A stretch of 64,000 bases of DNA from Parelaphostrongylus tenuis. Taxonomy: Eukaryota > Nematoda > Chromadorea > Rhabditida > Metastrongylidae. The notes under the pieces were generated by a model. It did not search any database and had not been told where the DNA came from. It saw only the letters and a program-made list of their open reading frames with translations. Positions 1-11,619 of the stretch are shown in pieces. The DNA lies in contig JAHQIW010003952.1 in the NCBI GenBank assembly GCA_019055375.1, positions 62,001 through 126,000 on the forward strand, written 5' to 3'. Each line of letters begins with the position of its first letter. Position 1 is the stretch's first letter. The position numbers and the translations under genes were made by a program.

Positions 1-1394
1 GTTTTCAGAGTATTAAATGACATAAAAGGATCAAAAAACGTTTCACTAAGGCTCCCTCAAATGTTACATATGACAATTTTTTTACAACCCGTTCAAGACA
101 ATCTATATCATTGAGGTTCACGAATTTCGGAAGGCTTTTTCCGCTAAGCAGATCTTTTCCTCTAGACTTTCATAGTCATTTGAAAGATTGAATTTGGCAA
201 ATTAAACGCTATGCTTGGCTTCCAAAAGATCTTTTTGGCTCGTTTTAGCAGCGAATGATATAAAATTATGCTTCACGCTCGGCTTGCATTGCTTGTTCGG
301 CCAAAGTGTGCGGATAACTCTTCGATAGACTTCTAACGGTCATTCGATAGCTCTTATCATTATGACAAATTAAAGCTAGGCTTTCTTCCTGAAGAGGTTT
401 CAGTAGAACGTCGTGAGAGCAGGAAGATGATTACGTTTCACAACCAAAGTAGTTTAGTCCCTCATCTGAACTTCACAGGAGGTTCTTCATAACTTCATAG
501 TGGCAATTTGAAGAGAAAAGTAAAGCTGCTACCTATAGAACAGTTGAAGAAAATTTCCTCCACACTTCTACTACGAGAAACTTGGAAATTTTCTCTAAAC
601 AAAAAAAAAAACTTTGCTTGAAAGAAGGAAAGTCACGTTTAAACCTCTGCGCAGCGCGATTTGAATGGTACACTATTTTCGTCATTCACTTAGAAATTTT
701 TTTCTTTTTTTCGTGGAGATTATTGAATTTCTTCGCGTTTTCCGCATTCCGGTCTCCACAATTTTCTGTACATTTCCACACGCTTCGCGTCCAAGTGATT
801 TACAGGCTTATTGTGGCTGAGAGGTGTTCATGGATGTCGGCTTGCGAAGTACCGTGACGGCTTCAATCCTACAGCAGGGCCACCCAAGCTGACAAGAGGT
901 CCGATGTTTCCAAACGGAAAGTCGAGCTACGAGTAAATCGTTTCAAGAATGACTGCCGTGTTGGTAACTTCCAGTCGCAAAGTGGTCATCTCTTTGTAAT
1001 CCACAAGGGCCGGCGACTGCTCTAGTGTTGTGACGACCTCAGGAAACCCCGATTAGGCTCACCTCGCTACTCTGAGGAGCAAATAGCTGAACCAGCACAG
1101 TCTTCTAGGGCCAAGCAACTACTGAACGTTATATGAAAAAAGTGTCTGCTCTCATTTCATTGTCTAAAGATAGCAATTCGGTAATAGGTTCAGAGTAAGA
1201 ACATTTAGACATATAGGACAGCGTAAAGGAGACTTTCTAATCTCAGTGGGATGTGTGCAGAGAAACGCTTAGATAAACCTCATCTACCTTTTAGGTTGAC
1301 CGTTTGGAGCCACTACTGAAAGGAAGCAGCGTCGTGCTGGTCGCTCACGCGGCCAGCAGCAGTCAGAGAGCATCTGCTTGTCGATCGACCTGCG
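1..1394. other. No gene recognised; leader resembles arm repeat units
   Basis: No convincing exon or transposon protein is visible. The first 400 or so bases have the texture of the short repeat units that fill the giant arms further right (phrases such as a CGCTAAGCAGA-like stretch followed by CTTTTCC and a TTTGAAAG motif), but the match is loose. A 91-codon ORF on the plus strand near 582-857 is low-complexity (Lys, Phe, Trp rich) and I do not regard it as a gene. Confidence 0.3.
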
Positions 1395-1795
1395 ATGCAA
1401 CCTGCTGTTTTTATTTTCTTTCTATTTTTGCTGAGTATTTTTCAAGCAATTAAGTTTTCATTCTTACTGTCGTTTAGAGCAGCTTTCTACTTTTATATTG
1501 ATATATGGCACTTATACATCTGTTTTAGGGTGGAACTACCCGGAGAGTGAAGACGATTGTTAATGCTATACGAGTATCGTTGGGTACCTAAACAGCACTT
1601 GAACCTAAACGATACTCGCGTGGCATCAACAATCGTTTTTGCTCTCCAGACAATTCCATCTTGTAACAAATGTGCAACTGTCGTAAGTTCAAGAAACCGC
1701 AAGAAGTCTGCTCTAAACGTACTAGAAACGAAAACTTGAATGCATGAAAATTAATCAACTAAAATTAGAAAGCCTGGAAAGATTCTTGTCAACCC
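1395..1795. mobile_element. Palindromic MITE copy 1, mariner-related
   Basis: This element reads as two inverted halves meeting near position 1590. The left half contains GTCGTTTAGAGCAGCTTTC, a TGATATATGGCA stretch and GCTATACGAGTATCGTTGGG. The right half mirrors these with AACGATACTCGCGTGGC, AACAATCGTTTTTGCTCT and TCTGCTCTAAACG. Its termini share CTTTCCAGGCTTT and TTGATTA motifs with the copies at 2650-3045 and 11848-12225. The left half also aligns with the DNA just upstream of and into the mariner-type ORF at 18217. I infer a foldback MITE built from the 5' end of a mariner element. Target-site duplications were not resolved. Confidence 0.7.
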
Positions 1796-1934
1796 AATAA
1801 TGATCTCGATAAAGGAGGTACTGCTATTATATTCATCGACATCCTCATAACATGAATTTTCCTCAAAAGTAACTCAAAGGCCATAGTGTCTACTACTACA
1901 AACCCAAACAAAAACTCTACTGGATACTACGACA

Positions 1935-2045
1935 CGAGGGAATGGCGGCCAAGTGGTCAGTGATGCAGGCTATCAAGAAGCAAAGTGCAGGTCCAACGTC
2001 CTCCTCAACACTTTCTTGAAGTCACTCAATGAACGTCCTAGCTCA
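1935..2045 (+). repeat. tRNA-like SINE, family C
   Basis: A pol III-like box A (GGCCAAGTGGTCAGTGATGC) is followed by a weak box B (GGTCCAACGTCC). Downstream, CACTTTCTTGAAGTCACTCA lines up with the copy at 56135-56290 (ATTCTTGCGGTCAGTCAACG). It is a SINE-type tRNA-derived repeat rather than a functional tRNA: no cloverleaf with a plausible anticodon stem can be drawn. Confidence 0.45.
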
Positions 2046-2649
2046 GTTTCCTCTGAGATTGCAAGAAGGGTCGTCTCAATCGGTATTCTATGGCATTTAC
2101 GGAGAAGACGAACTTTCTAAGTAGTATTCGAAATGACCCAAGGAATGTCTAAAGACCTTTGTGGATCATGGTAGATGAGGAAGGAAGAGGTTTCAAACGC
2201 TAAGAAGTGCTGCGATTCGCATAGTGGAATTAGGATGAAGGACCGTATATATAACTAACTCTAATTCAATTGCGCAACGTGTTTCCACACTTTCTTGTTG
2301 CGATCCCAGTTCTTCTGACATCAGTTTGTCTCCCGCATCTATAACTTGCTTGAAGATTTCATCCTCATTACGAACGTCCAAGTAAACTGGTCGATCACGT
2401 CTCCTTGCCATTTCAAAGATTGTCTGGTCGGAGCGTTACTTGAGGTGTTCGTCGATTGACTGCCAGTGACTGATGGTGAGAAATGGAGGATCGTCACCGC
2501 ACCGATCATCACTAACCACTTGGCCAGTGTCCCCTCGCTTAAGCTTAGAGATAACAAATACACGAAACGAGTAAGAATTTCCGTCTACGTATGTGCACGT
2601 CCCAAAAAGTAACAAGCGGATGCGCCACGTAGGCGCGTACGACTACTCT
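2046..2649. other. No recognised gene
   Basis: About 600 bases without a supported gene. A minus-strand ORF (2193-2411) begins with a charged segment containing NEDEIFKQVIDAGDKL, which recalls the N-terminal strand-helix of thioredoxins. No active-site CGPC follows and no splice signal extends it, so no gene is called. Confidence 0.3.
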
Positions 2650-3045
2650 CTTGGCCTGAAATTTTCCTAATTTTTTTCGTTCTTATTATTAATTATTAAT
2701 ATTTTTCATGCACTTGAGTTTCTGTTTTAACTATCGCTTAGAGCGGCTTCTCACTGTTTTTTCGATATATGGAAATTATACACTGATTTAAAAATGGAGC
2801 CGTCCAGGTAAAAAACGATTGCTGACGCTACACGAGTATCGTTTGGTTTCAAATGCTGCGTTGATCCAACGATACTCGTGTAGCATCAATGAACACAGAA
2901 CTCTTGGTCTCTAAACAATTCCATCTCAGAACAAATGTAAAACCTCTATATCTTAAAATTGCAGCAAAAATCTGTTCTAAAACGACAGCGAAACAAGAAC
3001 TCGGGTAATTACAAACACTAATGGAAAAAACACCTGTAGCCAACG
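2650..3045. mobile_element. Palindromic MITE copy 2, mariner-related
   Basis: Same family as 1395-1795. The left half carries TCATGCACTTGAGTTTCTG, ATCGCTTAGAGCGGCTTCT and GCTACACGAGTATCGTT. The right half carries AACGATACTCGTGTAGC and TCTGTTCTAAAACGACAG in inverse order, with the palindrome centre near 2865. The CTACACGAGTATCG / CGATACTCGTGTAG inverted pair is nearly exact. Confidence 0.7.
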
Positions 3046-3399
3046 AATGAGGTCAGTTTTTCATTATTCTTCTCTTTATCGTATACAATCTACGACTGCT
3101 TTTCTCAATAATGTTTCAACACTTTGAGAACAATGCCCTGTTTATGATTTTTCGGACTTTTAGTGGCATTTTTTTGATAGCTGAAATTTCGGCAATTTTG
3201 ATGTCATATTTGATTTCTTTCTCATGATCGTTTCTCATGATCGCTGTAGCAGCAAAAGTATTGGTTAGTTCCATAAGCTTTGCCATTGGCGCAATAAATA
3301 GCAGATTTAGCAACCAGAAGAGGATAAAATTGCACGGCCTTAATATCGTTCGATTGCGTATGTTGTTCAAAACATTTCGGTTTACAGTCTGCCCATGTT

Positions 3400-3605
3400 T
3401 GATTTGAGATGAAGGTTTTTGAGAAAAAATTCGCTTGCTACTCATGCACGAATGGCGCATTGGGGAAACAGCTAGTCAAGCGGCGCGCAAAATCAAAAGA
3501 ACTTCCTGTGGACGAACGATGGGAGCGCGAGTGATTCTCCACACTATTCTCTTGCTTTAAACTTCGCGACTCACTTCCTGGCCGTCCTTTCTGCAACCGT
3601 ATCAT
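3400..3605 (+). pseudogene. Mariner transposase N-terminal fragment (decayed)
   Basis: The plus strand reads LLMHEWRIGETASQAARKIK in one frame. In a shifted frame it continues with VDERWERE, a stop, then FSTLFSCF and SLPGRP. This matches the order of the helix-turn-helix region of mariner-family transposases (HEW..G..A..AARNI, then W.EG..S, then F, then GRP). The ORF is broken by at least one frameshift and one stop, and no DDE/D catalytic part follows. In an intact element this region binds the terminal inverted repeats. A minus-strand ORF of 107 codons over the same place is a shadow. Confidence 0.5.
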
Positions 3606-4140
3606 CGCCCCAAGGCCCATTAATCTTAAGCGCCACATCACTAACATTTTCCTTATGTGACATCTGTGCATGATCAGAAAGCGATTCATTCCCACGACAG
3701 CTGTATCTTGGAGTAAATATAAGGAAACTGCGTAGCGAAATGTTCTCAAGAAAATGAGCATTTTAACGGTGCCAAATCATGCAATTTCATTGCAAAAATC
3801 GTTCCAGAAAACCAGAACTATACAGACTTCCTACACAATCTGTTGATTTCATAGCACTGGTAAAAAAGTAGTTCAATAAGGATTTTACGATAAAAATACA
3901 GCCGTGAACCTTTTCATCGGCCCCTTACTCGCGAAATGTGATCCTTCCATCGGGGCTGGATCTAGTAACGTTTACAAAACCTAAGTGTTCTTAGGAATTC
4001 TGAAATCAAAGATAAAAAAATAAAGTAAAGAAGGATACTAAGTATGCAGAGAAGAAATGTTCTATAGTGTTTTACGATATTGTCAATCTCTTTCACCCTA
4101 ATTGACCACCACCACTACAGTCTCCACTACGGGCAACAAC
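3606..4140. other. No recognised gene
   Basis: More than 500 bases of AT-rich sequence with no supported exon, repeat or RNA gene. Confidence 0.4.
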
Positions 4141-4149
4141 CTCCTTGAT

Positions 4150-4320
4150 AGTGTAAAATATTTCTCGATTTACTCAGTGACGTAGAGTGATGTGTGAACT
4201 TTCGAGTCAGGCGAGACACGAACTCCCATCTCACTCTATCAGGGAGCGGGCTCGAGTCCCGGCTGAAGCGGAAGTTTTGCGCACCACTCTTCGTCACTGA
4301 CTATATCTGTAACATTACAG
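4150..4320 (+). repeat. Possible tRNA-like repeat, family B
   Basis: A box B-like GGGCTCGAGTCCCGG is followed by TTTTGCGCACCACTCT. The layout is like the family-B copies at 16500-16605 and 40440-40570, where a box B is followed by TTTGCATA and ACTC. The 5' half is too diverged to show box A clearly. Confidence 0.3.
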
Positions 4321-4384
4321 GACAGCTTAAGAAAAGCGACTAAGTGAAAAGAATCATATTTATGGATTACGACTATAAGTAAGC

Positions 4385-4620
4385 TTGTGGTGTAGTGATT
4401 ACAGGTGATCCAAGACACACACGTGGTCGATGGTTCAATCTCACGCTCGACGCTCGCTTAGTCTTGCATTCCTCCGGTGTCGCTGGGTTGGTATGAGACT
4501 TGTCTGGGGGAATAAGAGCACTGACTTGATACATCGGTAAGCTACCTGTGAGCCATCGTTAAGGACACATATGTCAAATTCAATCACTTCACATGAAATA
4601 TAAATTCAAGCCGAATGTAT
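4385..4620 (+). repeat. SINE family A copy
   Basis: TGGTGTAGTGATTACAGGTG (box A), then GATGGTTCAATCTCACGCTC (box B) about 30 bases later. These are followed by the body typical of the family: GTTGGTATGAGACTTGTCTG, GAATAAGAGCACTGAC and the conserved CACTTCACATGAA near the tail. The most intact copy is on the minus strand at 41740-42040. Plus orientation, moderately diverged. Confidence 0.65.
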
Positions 4621-4689
4621 GGCCCGTTTTCAGAGGGGTTGATCCACGACGGCAGGTCGATAATCTACTGTAAGAATGCACCAGTGTAA

Positions 4690-5068
4690 TACAGAAGCTG
4701 GATGCACCAATGTGAGACAGAGTGCATAAATGTAAGACGGAGTATCCGTCCAATATTAATTTGAGCAAGATATTGACGGACTGAGTGAATAGTATTGCGT
4801 AGTGTTGTGTGGGCTGTAGTGTAGTGCCTCATTGATCTGACCACCACTCTCGAATTGCCTGCCACGCGGATTTTTCATGTCTTCTGCTTGAGCAAGTAGT
4901 CGGTACAATTCTTTATCGTAAGAAAAGAAGACCAATAATATTGTGGCACAATAATAACAATATGATTCCACAGTAACAGCAACCTTTTGTTACTGGATTA
5001 TAGCAGCAAAGTGTTTCCGGTATAACAACAATCTTTTGATACTGAGTTATGACGAAAATTCAGGAAAT
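4690..5068 (-). repeat. BEL/Pao LTR, 3' portion (R/U5-like)
   Basis: Aligns in the same orientation with 11070-11440. Shared words include GATATTGACGGA, GAATAGTATTGCGTA, GTTGTGTGGGCTGTAGTG, ACAATAATAACAATATGATT and CTTTATCGTAAG. It lacks the U3-like start of the LTR, which instead lies at 7079-7262 on the other strand. Confidence 0.75.
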
Positions 5069-5079
5069 CTTGCCCTAAC

Positions 5080-5940
5080 AGAGTTGGAAATTGCACTCAA
5101 TTGGAAAAGACGCAAACCGCTAAAAAGTGTTGGACTCAGAGTATTCAATCGCCTATGGAAATAAGCAGAGTTGCCGAACATCTACAAAATATCGCTTTTC
5201 AAATTCTTTTAGGCCATATCATATCCCATTACAACGCTGCAAACTGTGCAACTCGCGGCCTCAATCAACGAAAACTGCTCAGTTATTCTTGGTGGAACGG
5301 GCCATCATCCCTTTGTGAGACTATAGAAAGATGGAAAGTCATTTGCAGTACTTTTGAAAACGAAGAAGTTTCCATCAAGCAACATCGGTCGTGGACTATA
5401 AAATCCGCTATGCTTCAATCCATGACACATTTGAATATTAGGACTGACGAACATGGTTCACTTTGATGTTTTAGACGCCTGCGACGAAATGATCTAAGTA
5501 AGGACGTCAAAAATCCCTTGCTAGTCATACAGAATTTCTAACTGCATATGCAATCATCCAAGAGCGTTGCAATAATGGAAATTCAGGAATTAGCCACACT
5601 ACGCTCATTGTATGTGAGAAGTAATGGATACGTGAAATACATGCACAAGTGACACGAATCCTTCGTCTTTGCCTTCAGTGTCATAGATTCAACAACCTCC
5701 CATACAAGTATTCCGAGCAAGGAGATTTATCTCAACAAAGGTGTCGTAGGCCGCACCCTTTCGAACACGTTGGCCTCGCTATCAGCTACTGCTATAGCTA
5801 CTGCTATCAGCAGGTCATTGCTCAGAAGAAATTACCCAGGGGTAACAGTTTGGGTAGAATCCGGAGGACCTGGCTATGGTTGTTTTTATTGAAGTTCAGG
5901 TTGTCTGTTCTGCCGTATTTATTTAATCTCCACATCTGGA
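5080..5940 (+). pseudogene. BEL/Pao pol: RNase H-integrase linker and integrase N-terminus (fragment)
   Basis: The plus-strand ORF 5101-5466 contains NAANCATRGLNQRKLL and WWNGPSSL, the hallmark linker that precedes integrase in BEL/Pao polyproteins. The ORF 5649-5951 contains CLQCHRFNNLPYKYSEQGDL and HPFEHVGL, the zinc-binding end and the start of the integrase core. The DDE catalytic core is missing: after about 5890 the sequence passes directly into envelope-like coding. Orientation is opposite to gag and RT of the same element. Non-functional. Confidence 0.75.
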
Positions 5941-6012
5941 CAAGTCTATGACGTTTTTCACTGTAATCGCTGGACGGAAAAGCCCGAAGGCAAACTAACA
6001 CGCTTCATTTTA

Positions 6013-6910
6013 ATGCAATTGCTGGAAAAAGCGAACCGCTTATGTTGCACATGCAACCAAAACATACCAGCAGCCATAAATCTGAATCGCAGAGTTGAAA
6101 AAGACTGTATCTGCTATCCAGCCGAAAACCAGGCTAATTGCAATTGCAATAAAGTTAACCTCTCGTCTTTCTTCAATGACATTAGATATAGATTACCAAT
6201 TACTCTACCAACACTGACGTTTAGTAAAACGGGAAATGAACAAGTGCAAGCTACAATAACAAGCATGGCGACTGCTGAAATCATCCTCAGTATTCAAGAC
6301 AGCCTGAAAGCAAATGTCATGATTGAGCGTACTACATGCCGAATCGGCGATACTGATATAAAAGGATGCTATAAATGCACGAAAGCTGTTGCGCTTATAT
6401 AACGTGCATATCTGCAAAGCCCCTCAAGCCGAGATAATGTGTGCTTCGACAGCGTTTACAGTGTCATGCGACCAAAACGGTAAGCATTCAATACATCATT
6501 TCAGTTTTGGTCATGCTCGCACCAAGGAAAACTGTAGAGTGGCATGCGGATCCACAATCACTACTTTCCAAATTGGAGGAATCTCGAAGATTACGTATAC
6601 AGTGAGTGCAATGTTCAGTAAACGGCTCATTGGAGAAACCAAAATTGAAGAAGAAATACCATGGCCAGCCTTTTGGCTTATCGCTGATGTTCTATTTCAG
6701 TGGTACAAGACGATAATTATCGCACTAGTAATCTTACTCCTAATGATGGTACTCACTTATTGGTGTATATCAACCTTGGGGACACAGAGCGTTCTATCTA
6801 CTATCCGATTAATAGTCAAACTTACGTTAATCCCGTTCCTGCTATTTTACCACACACTTAACGCTTGTCGAGAACAAGTCACTCACAAGGAAGAAGTCAA
6901 ATCCCTCTGA
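6013..6910 (+). pseudogene. Envelope-like ORF (phlebovirus G2-like) of BEL/Pao element
   Basis: Two overlapping plus-strand frames (6013-6402 and 6389-6910) together form a Cys-rich ectodomain with the motif GCYKCTKA. A hydrophobic segment at about 6700-6780 (IIIALVILLLMMVL) and a short basic tail follow. Nematode BEL/Pao elements of the Tas/Cer7 type carry such an env, related to the phlebovirus G2 family; the Cys spacing and the C-terminal membrane anchor fit. The frame changes near 6390 and the N-terminal part is absent, so it is a broken relic. Its family assignment is from motif memory only. Confidence 0.6.
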
Positions 6911-7078
6911 CGAGTTTCACAGGCACAATTTTTACAAATAGCAGAATGGTGGGCCAAAGCTGTCAACAAGTGGACAATATAAAACTTATATTTGAAAACG
7001 ATATGCCAACGAAATAGGATACTGACTCAGCTGGATCACAACAACACCCAGCTGACCCACCGTTTCTACTCAAAAATA

Positions 7079-7262
7079 TGTCAAGCGCCGTTAGCGTACC
7101 TAGCCCTTCCACATCAAGCCTTACCGACGTTCTTTATCAAATCACTAACAGTTGTATCAGGTCATTCAGAAGGTTCATAAGGGAGATGGGTAAGAGTGGA
7201 GGAATTCGTCTTCAGCCTTTGTCTCCTGATTGTGATCTGTCTTTGAGCTATTCGATCTATGA
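7079..7262 (+). repeat. BEL/Pao LTR, U3-like start, in inverted segment
   Basis: Begins TGTCAAGC and continues ATCAAGCCTTACCGAC, TATCAGGTCATTCAGAA and CTCCTGATTGT. It matches the reverse complement of 11440-11619. The sequence just before it (GCTGACCCACCGTT) also matches the reverse complement of DNA beyond the other LTR, as expected of the internal 3' end next to an LTR. Confidence 0.75.
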
Positions 7263-9100
7263 TCTTTCGTAGACGTCTTGTTCCATTTTGGATAATGTTG
7301 ACGAGGACTTTAGAAAGGAAAGTTTGCCTTTTGCCATAATTGACTGTTTTCTGATCTTGGGTAGATACAGGCAGCGATAGCTTCAGTACTGGCGTCAGCA
7401 AAGGATATCAGAGTGTAGTTCTCGTCTCTAGCGCCCAAGAAGGCGGTAGAGGTTTCGTGAACCCCTGTATCCTTTGACATATATGAATCCATTGCTCTCT
7501 AGAGGACTTGGCAGGGATTTCGCCCCAATCGTGCTTGTCTATCCATAAGGAACGTTGAAATACCTCTGCTTCCTGGAGTATGGGTAAGAGAAATCCCAAA
7601 GAATCATAAATGGGTGCAGAGTGCCAGAGGCCGTTCTTTTAGTGATTAGATGATGTACTTTCGTGATACATGATGACTGTAAACAATTGGTATAGCTCCT
7701 ACAAGGAATCCCAATGACGTTTATTCTATACTCTGATTTGTTGAGTGTCGCTTTCTTTGTCATTGAATCAGTATTGTTTGGAACAAATTCGCGAAGCCCC
7801 ATGTTGAGATTACTGAATATTTATTTTATGTGTAAATAGACGTGCGTCGACTTTTCCAACCCATCGGCGAACAGGCTGAGGTTGTCGACGCAAAGACTGT
7901 CTTTCACTTCTTTAACTAGATTACCATCCTCTTTGTACTGATGAAGATGGAAGTGAACTGTCCCTGCGAGTAGGAACGGTGAAGCAATTAACCCAAAGGT
8001 AACTCCAATGAATCAAAGATTTTAATATTGCTTGGAGATGGTGGAGACCTGCAGTCGTGCAACCACAAACATCATGCAATATAGCGATCGTCCTCATAAA
8101 GTCGCACTTGCAAAAATGCTTTTTCGGCATATGAGGTGATTGCGATTTTTTCCGAGTCTAAAGCAGAGAAAAATTCCAAAAAGTTCTGGAAGAATTACTG
8201 GATCCTGATGTAGCACGTCATTTGATGGTGACATTCTTGCAATGAGCTGAAGCATCATAAACTATTCTAATTTTAGTTGTGGTTCTGTTGGGTGTTAGAA
8301 CTGCCTGATGAGGAATACAATAGACTCGAGATTTATTTATTATTTCCTCTTCGTTGATTTCCTCCGGGATGTTTAGTTTAAGCTGTTCTTCAAATATCAT
8401 ATTTCTTCAGAAAATTGTCATCGTTTCGTGAGGATTTCCAGTCACGCACCAGTCTATTGACAGCAATTGCTTTATTGTGCGGTAGTGATGTTGGGACCTC
8501 TTTCCAGGGTAGGCGAACATAATAACCATCGGTTCGTTTTTAGATGGTTCTGTTGAAATTGTCAAAGATTTTTTGATCCATCAAAAATTGTAATTGCTTC
8601 TCGGAGTCCGCAAACTCTTCCGTTTCCGCCGATTCCAGTGTACAAAATTTTACCCACTGGAATTCTTCATCATCACCTGATTCGGTTGATGGAAGTGGGC
8701 GGTATTGATCTAACTCTGCAGTGTCCAGTATCGGTGCCACTTATCTATATCGTTAACGTTCCTCTTTTGTTGTAGTGCGTTTTCCTCTTTCGCTCATCAA
8801 TCTTTCCGTGCACAAATATCCCAGTTTTGTTGGAAGTAGATGTAAACCTGAAGAGAGCTGGATCTGACATTCATCCATCTTTATTAAAGCCCGAAGTTGG
8901 TCACATAAGATGTATGAACGGTTTCAAAAGGTTCCTTTCCGTAAAAATCGATTTTGAGGTCGTTTCTTCGGATAAACTCCAAGTCTTGTGAGCATACTTC
9001 TGGTGCTCGAAGTGGCTTTTTCATAGTATTGTGCGTAAGCAGGGACAGCAAGAACTGATCACCTTCCGCATCCCACACATTAAGTGACACTTTTCTTGCT
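7263..9100 (-). pseudogene. BEL/Pao pol: reverse transcriptase and RNase H-like region (decayed)
   Basis: Reading leftward: a linker ORF (9090-8884), then SRVYCIPHQAVLTP and KIRIVYDASAH (8400-8218), the start of BEL-type RT. Next come LIASPFLLAGTVHFHL and CVDNLSLFADG near 8000-7860, the RT palm region around the catalytic aspartates. Then the peptidase-A17/RNase H-type ISFADASTEAIAA (7492-7310). Frames change several times and stops intervene. Coding stops at about 7262, where the inverted segment begins. Confidence 0.8.
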
Positions 9101-9133
9101 GACTGTTCCTGTGAATTATCAGATCCAAATGTA

Positions 9134-9833
9134 CTAAGGCACAGTTTTAACCGCGTCTATCACTGGTAGATGAAGATCCTGTACAACTTCTTCATCGATG
9201 AACGACAACTCGGCTCCTGTGCCTAACAAGATGTGTAATATTTTTAGACGGTTTGTTGTAGGATTTTGAGCAGTCCGTTGTCCGATAGACAGCATAGTTG
9301 TCTGCACTTTCGTAGTTGATTTATCAACCCTCCGGCCCAGCTTGACCAATATGCTGTGTACGGAGGAGTTATCTTCTTGTACTTGATTAATTTTCAAAGG
9401 TGACGTAGGTGATTTTTGATGTTTTGATTTGATTTTTGCGATTTCTTCCATTGGGAAAGTTGTGGGCGTTGTGTCTTTTGTTGTTGTGGAGTTTGAGCAA
9501 CTCGATGTATGGTGTCTATTTTGGCACCTGTAACACGATGCTGCTTTACACTGTGATGTATTATGGTATGCACATATGTGGCAATAGGTTGTTATTTTTG
9601 AGGTATTGATTCCCTTCTTGTAGTGTTTTGTACTGGTTACAGTACAATGGCTTATGACTGCCTTTGCAATACGTGCAAGCAGGATGTGTGGGTTGTGGTT
9701 TGCAATGAATAGGTTTGTCAAGTGGGGTTGGACGACGTTCCACCTTCGTTGCAATAGTCGGAGTTAGTTGTCCAGTTGTTATGTAGTGGGATAATATTTC
9801 CTCATTGGAAATGGTTTCTTCCAAGTACTGCAA
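9134..9833 (-). pseudogene. BEL/Pao gag zinc knuckles and aspartic protease
   Basis: Two overlapping frames carry CTYCKGSHKPLYC and CYRCQNRHHTSSC (Cys-Cys-His-Cys knuckles that bind RNA in gag). They are followed by ILHILLGTGAELSFID, the protease active-site region. The family motif is D-T/S-G-A; here the first position is Gly, so the catalytic aspartate is missing as the sequence stands. A frameshift separates the two knuckles. Relic. Confidence 0.8.
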
Positions 9834-9864
9834 TAGAATGTGTGCGTCTAAATTGCTCCTGTTG

Positions 9865-10860
9865 TTATCTTTTTGACCAGTACCTCTTTTTGACTTTAAG
9901 TGGGAAATTTCGAAAGCATTTTCTTGTACATAGTTTGGCTGTTGAATTTTTTCTTTTTTCTATAAGCTGACACATTATAGCCTGTGTATTATTCAGTGTG
10001 ATACTCTGTTCGCTTAAAGTAGAACAACGTGGTGGAGTTTTGTCCAAATTCTTGAGTAACTGTAGAATAAGTTCTTCTAAATTGCCGTACTTAGAGGGAA
10101 GTAAGTCAATTGCTTTTCGATAGTGTTCTCTATTAGTATGAAAATTTTTATTGGTTGTAGAAGTTCTCCTTTCAGACAACCAATAAAATAGTTAAATTTC
10201 TGTAAGTCACTGACCTTTGGAGGTGTACATTAGTGTTGAAGAGCTCCTAAAAGTCATTCCATTCCCATATATTGCCATTGAAACTCGTGATGGTTATTGT
10301 TCGAAGTTCCACTTGTTTGACTACTGTAGTGTCTTCTGTGACGTTCTTTAGAATAAGAGTATTTGAGCGATCGATGTGGTTTTTGAAGCCCTTATTCGAT
10401 TATAAGAATACTGGAATACTGAAAAGCTTTGGTTGTAGCTTGTTCTGGTCGCTCTAGCACTTCTTCAAATTCCTTAAGAATGTTTTGTAGATTTGGGGAA
10501 TGCTTCAGTTTAGTGGTCAAATATTGTATTTCTTGTTCTACCTTCGCTCTTGTGTCGTTAAAAACACTTAGTATTTCTTCGAGGTGTTGTAGATCTTCTC
10601 ATACTGAGGCTGAATTTGGTTGCTATTCTACTGTTTTTATACTTAGATGGTCTATTTTACTTTTTTTGAATCTGGTTAACGCCGTTTCGAGTTGAGTGGT
10701 GAATTTTGAGAGCACGCGTGTTTGACTGACTGGGAGGAGTATTTTGCGCGCGATGAAAAAACTTTGAAAGATAGTGAACGTACATGCTTTCTCAAGTGAG
10801 GTTGTTGTTATTATTAAGATGGGTAGTAGATGACTGTTAGTGGCTGAGTGCCACAAGAAT
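9865..10860 (-). pseudogene. BEL/Pao gag (N-terminal and central parts, frameshifted)
   Basis: The minus strand carries helical, charged sequence: TRVLSKFTTQLETALTRF at about 10750, a central part near 10200 (KFNYFIGCLKGELLQPI), and in another frame REHYRKAIDLLPSKYGNLE with STLSEQSITL (10179-9865). This order matches the DUF1759-type gag region of BEL/Pao elements. Several stops and frame changes make it non-functional. Confidence 0.7.
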
Positions 10861-11069
10861 AATGATTGCTGTATAGTAGCAGAATAGAATGAGAGCTATT
10901 GTGCCCGTTGGTACGATGAATAACAGATGGGAATTAGCTTTTGCTGTTGATGTGCAGCAGAATATCAGCTCTAAATGCACGTTGAAGTACAATTTAGCAA
11001 TTGAAAATGAAAGTTACTGGTGTCTTAAATTACGACTTGCGACCATTTTTCGATTACAGGTCGGCCTGA

Positions 11070-11619
11070 TGCATCAATGTAAAAGAGGGTATCCGTTCAA
11101 TGAGAATTTAAGTAAGATATTGACGGATAGAGGGAATAGTATTGCGTAATGTTGTGTGGGCTGTAGTGCCTCATTAATTCAACCACCACTCAAAAATTGC
11201 TTGCCCGCGAATTTTTTATATCTTCTGCCTGAGCAATTAGCTGGTGTATTCCTTTATCGTAAGGAAAGAATACCAATAATACTGTGGCACAATAATAACA
11301 ATATGATTCCACAATAACAACAACCTTTTCATACTGGGTTATAACAACATCCTAAAATATGTAACTATCAGAAAAATAATAACAGATATAATAGCATAAC
11401 GGTTTGTTGTCAGGACAATACTGTTACACAATAAGCTAAACGAGGGACTAGATCAAAGATATACTACAATCAGGACACGAAGGCTAAGAACGAATTTTTC
11501 CATTGTTATCTATCTCCTTATAAGCTTTCTGAATGACCTGATATAACTGTTTGTGATTTGATAAAGAAAGTCGGTAAGGCTTGATGTGAGGGAGTTAGGT
11601 ACACCAACGGAGCTTGACA
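11070..11619 (-). repeat. BEL/Pao 5' LTR
   Basis: On the minus strand it starts TGTCAAGCTCCG at 11619 and runs to about 11070, just before gag. Its first third matches 7079-7262 and the rest matches 4690-5068. The LTR length of about 550 bases equals the sum of the two split pieces on the other side. Confidence 0.7.

Noticed and set aside
2193..2411. Thioredoxin-like exon (NEDEIFKQVIDAGDKL)
   Set aside because: No CGPC active site, no donor site after AGDKL and no further thioredoxin strands nearby; similarity is too short.
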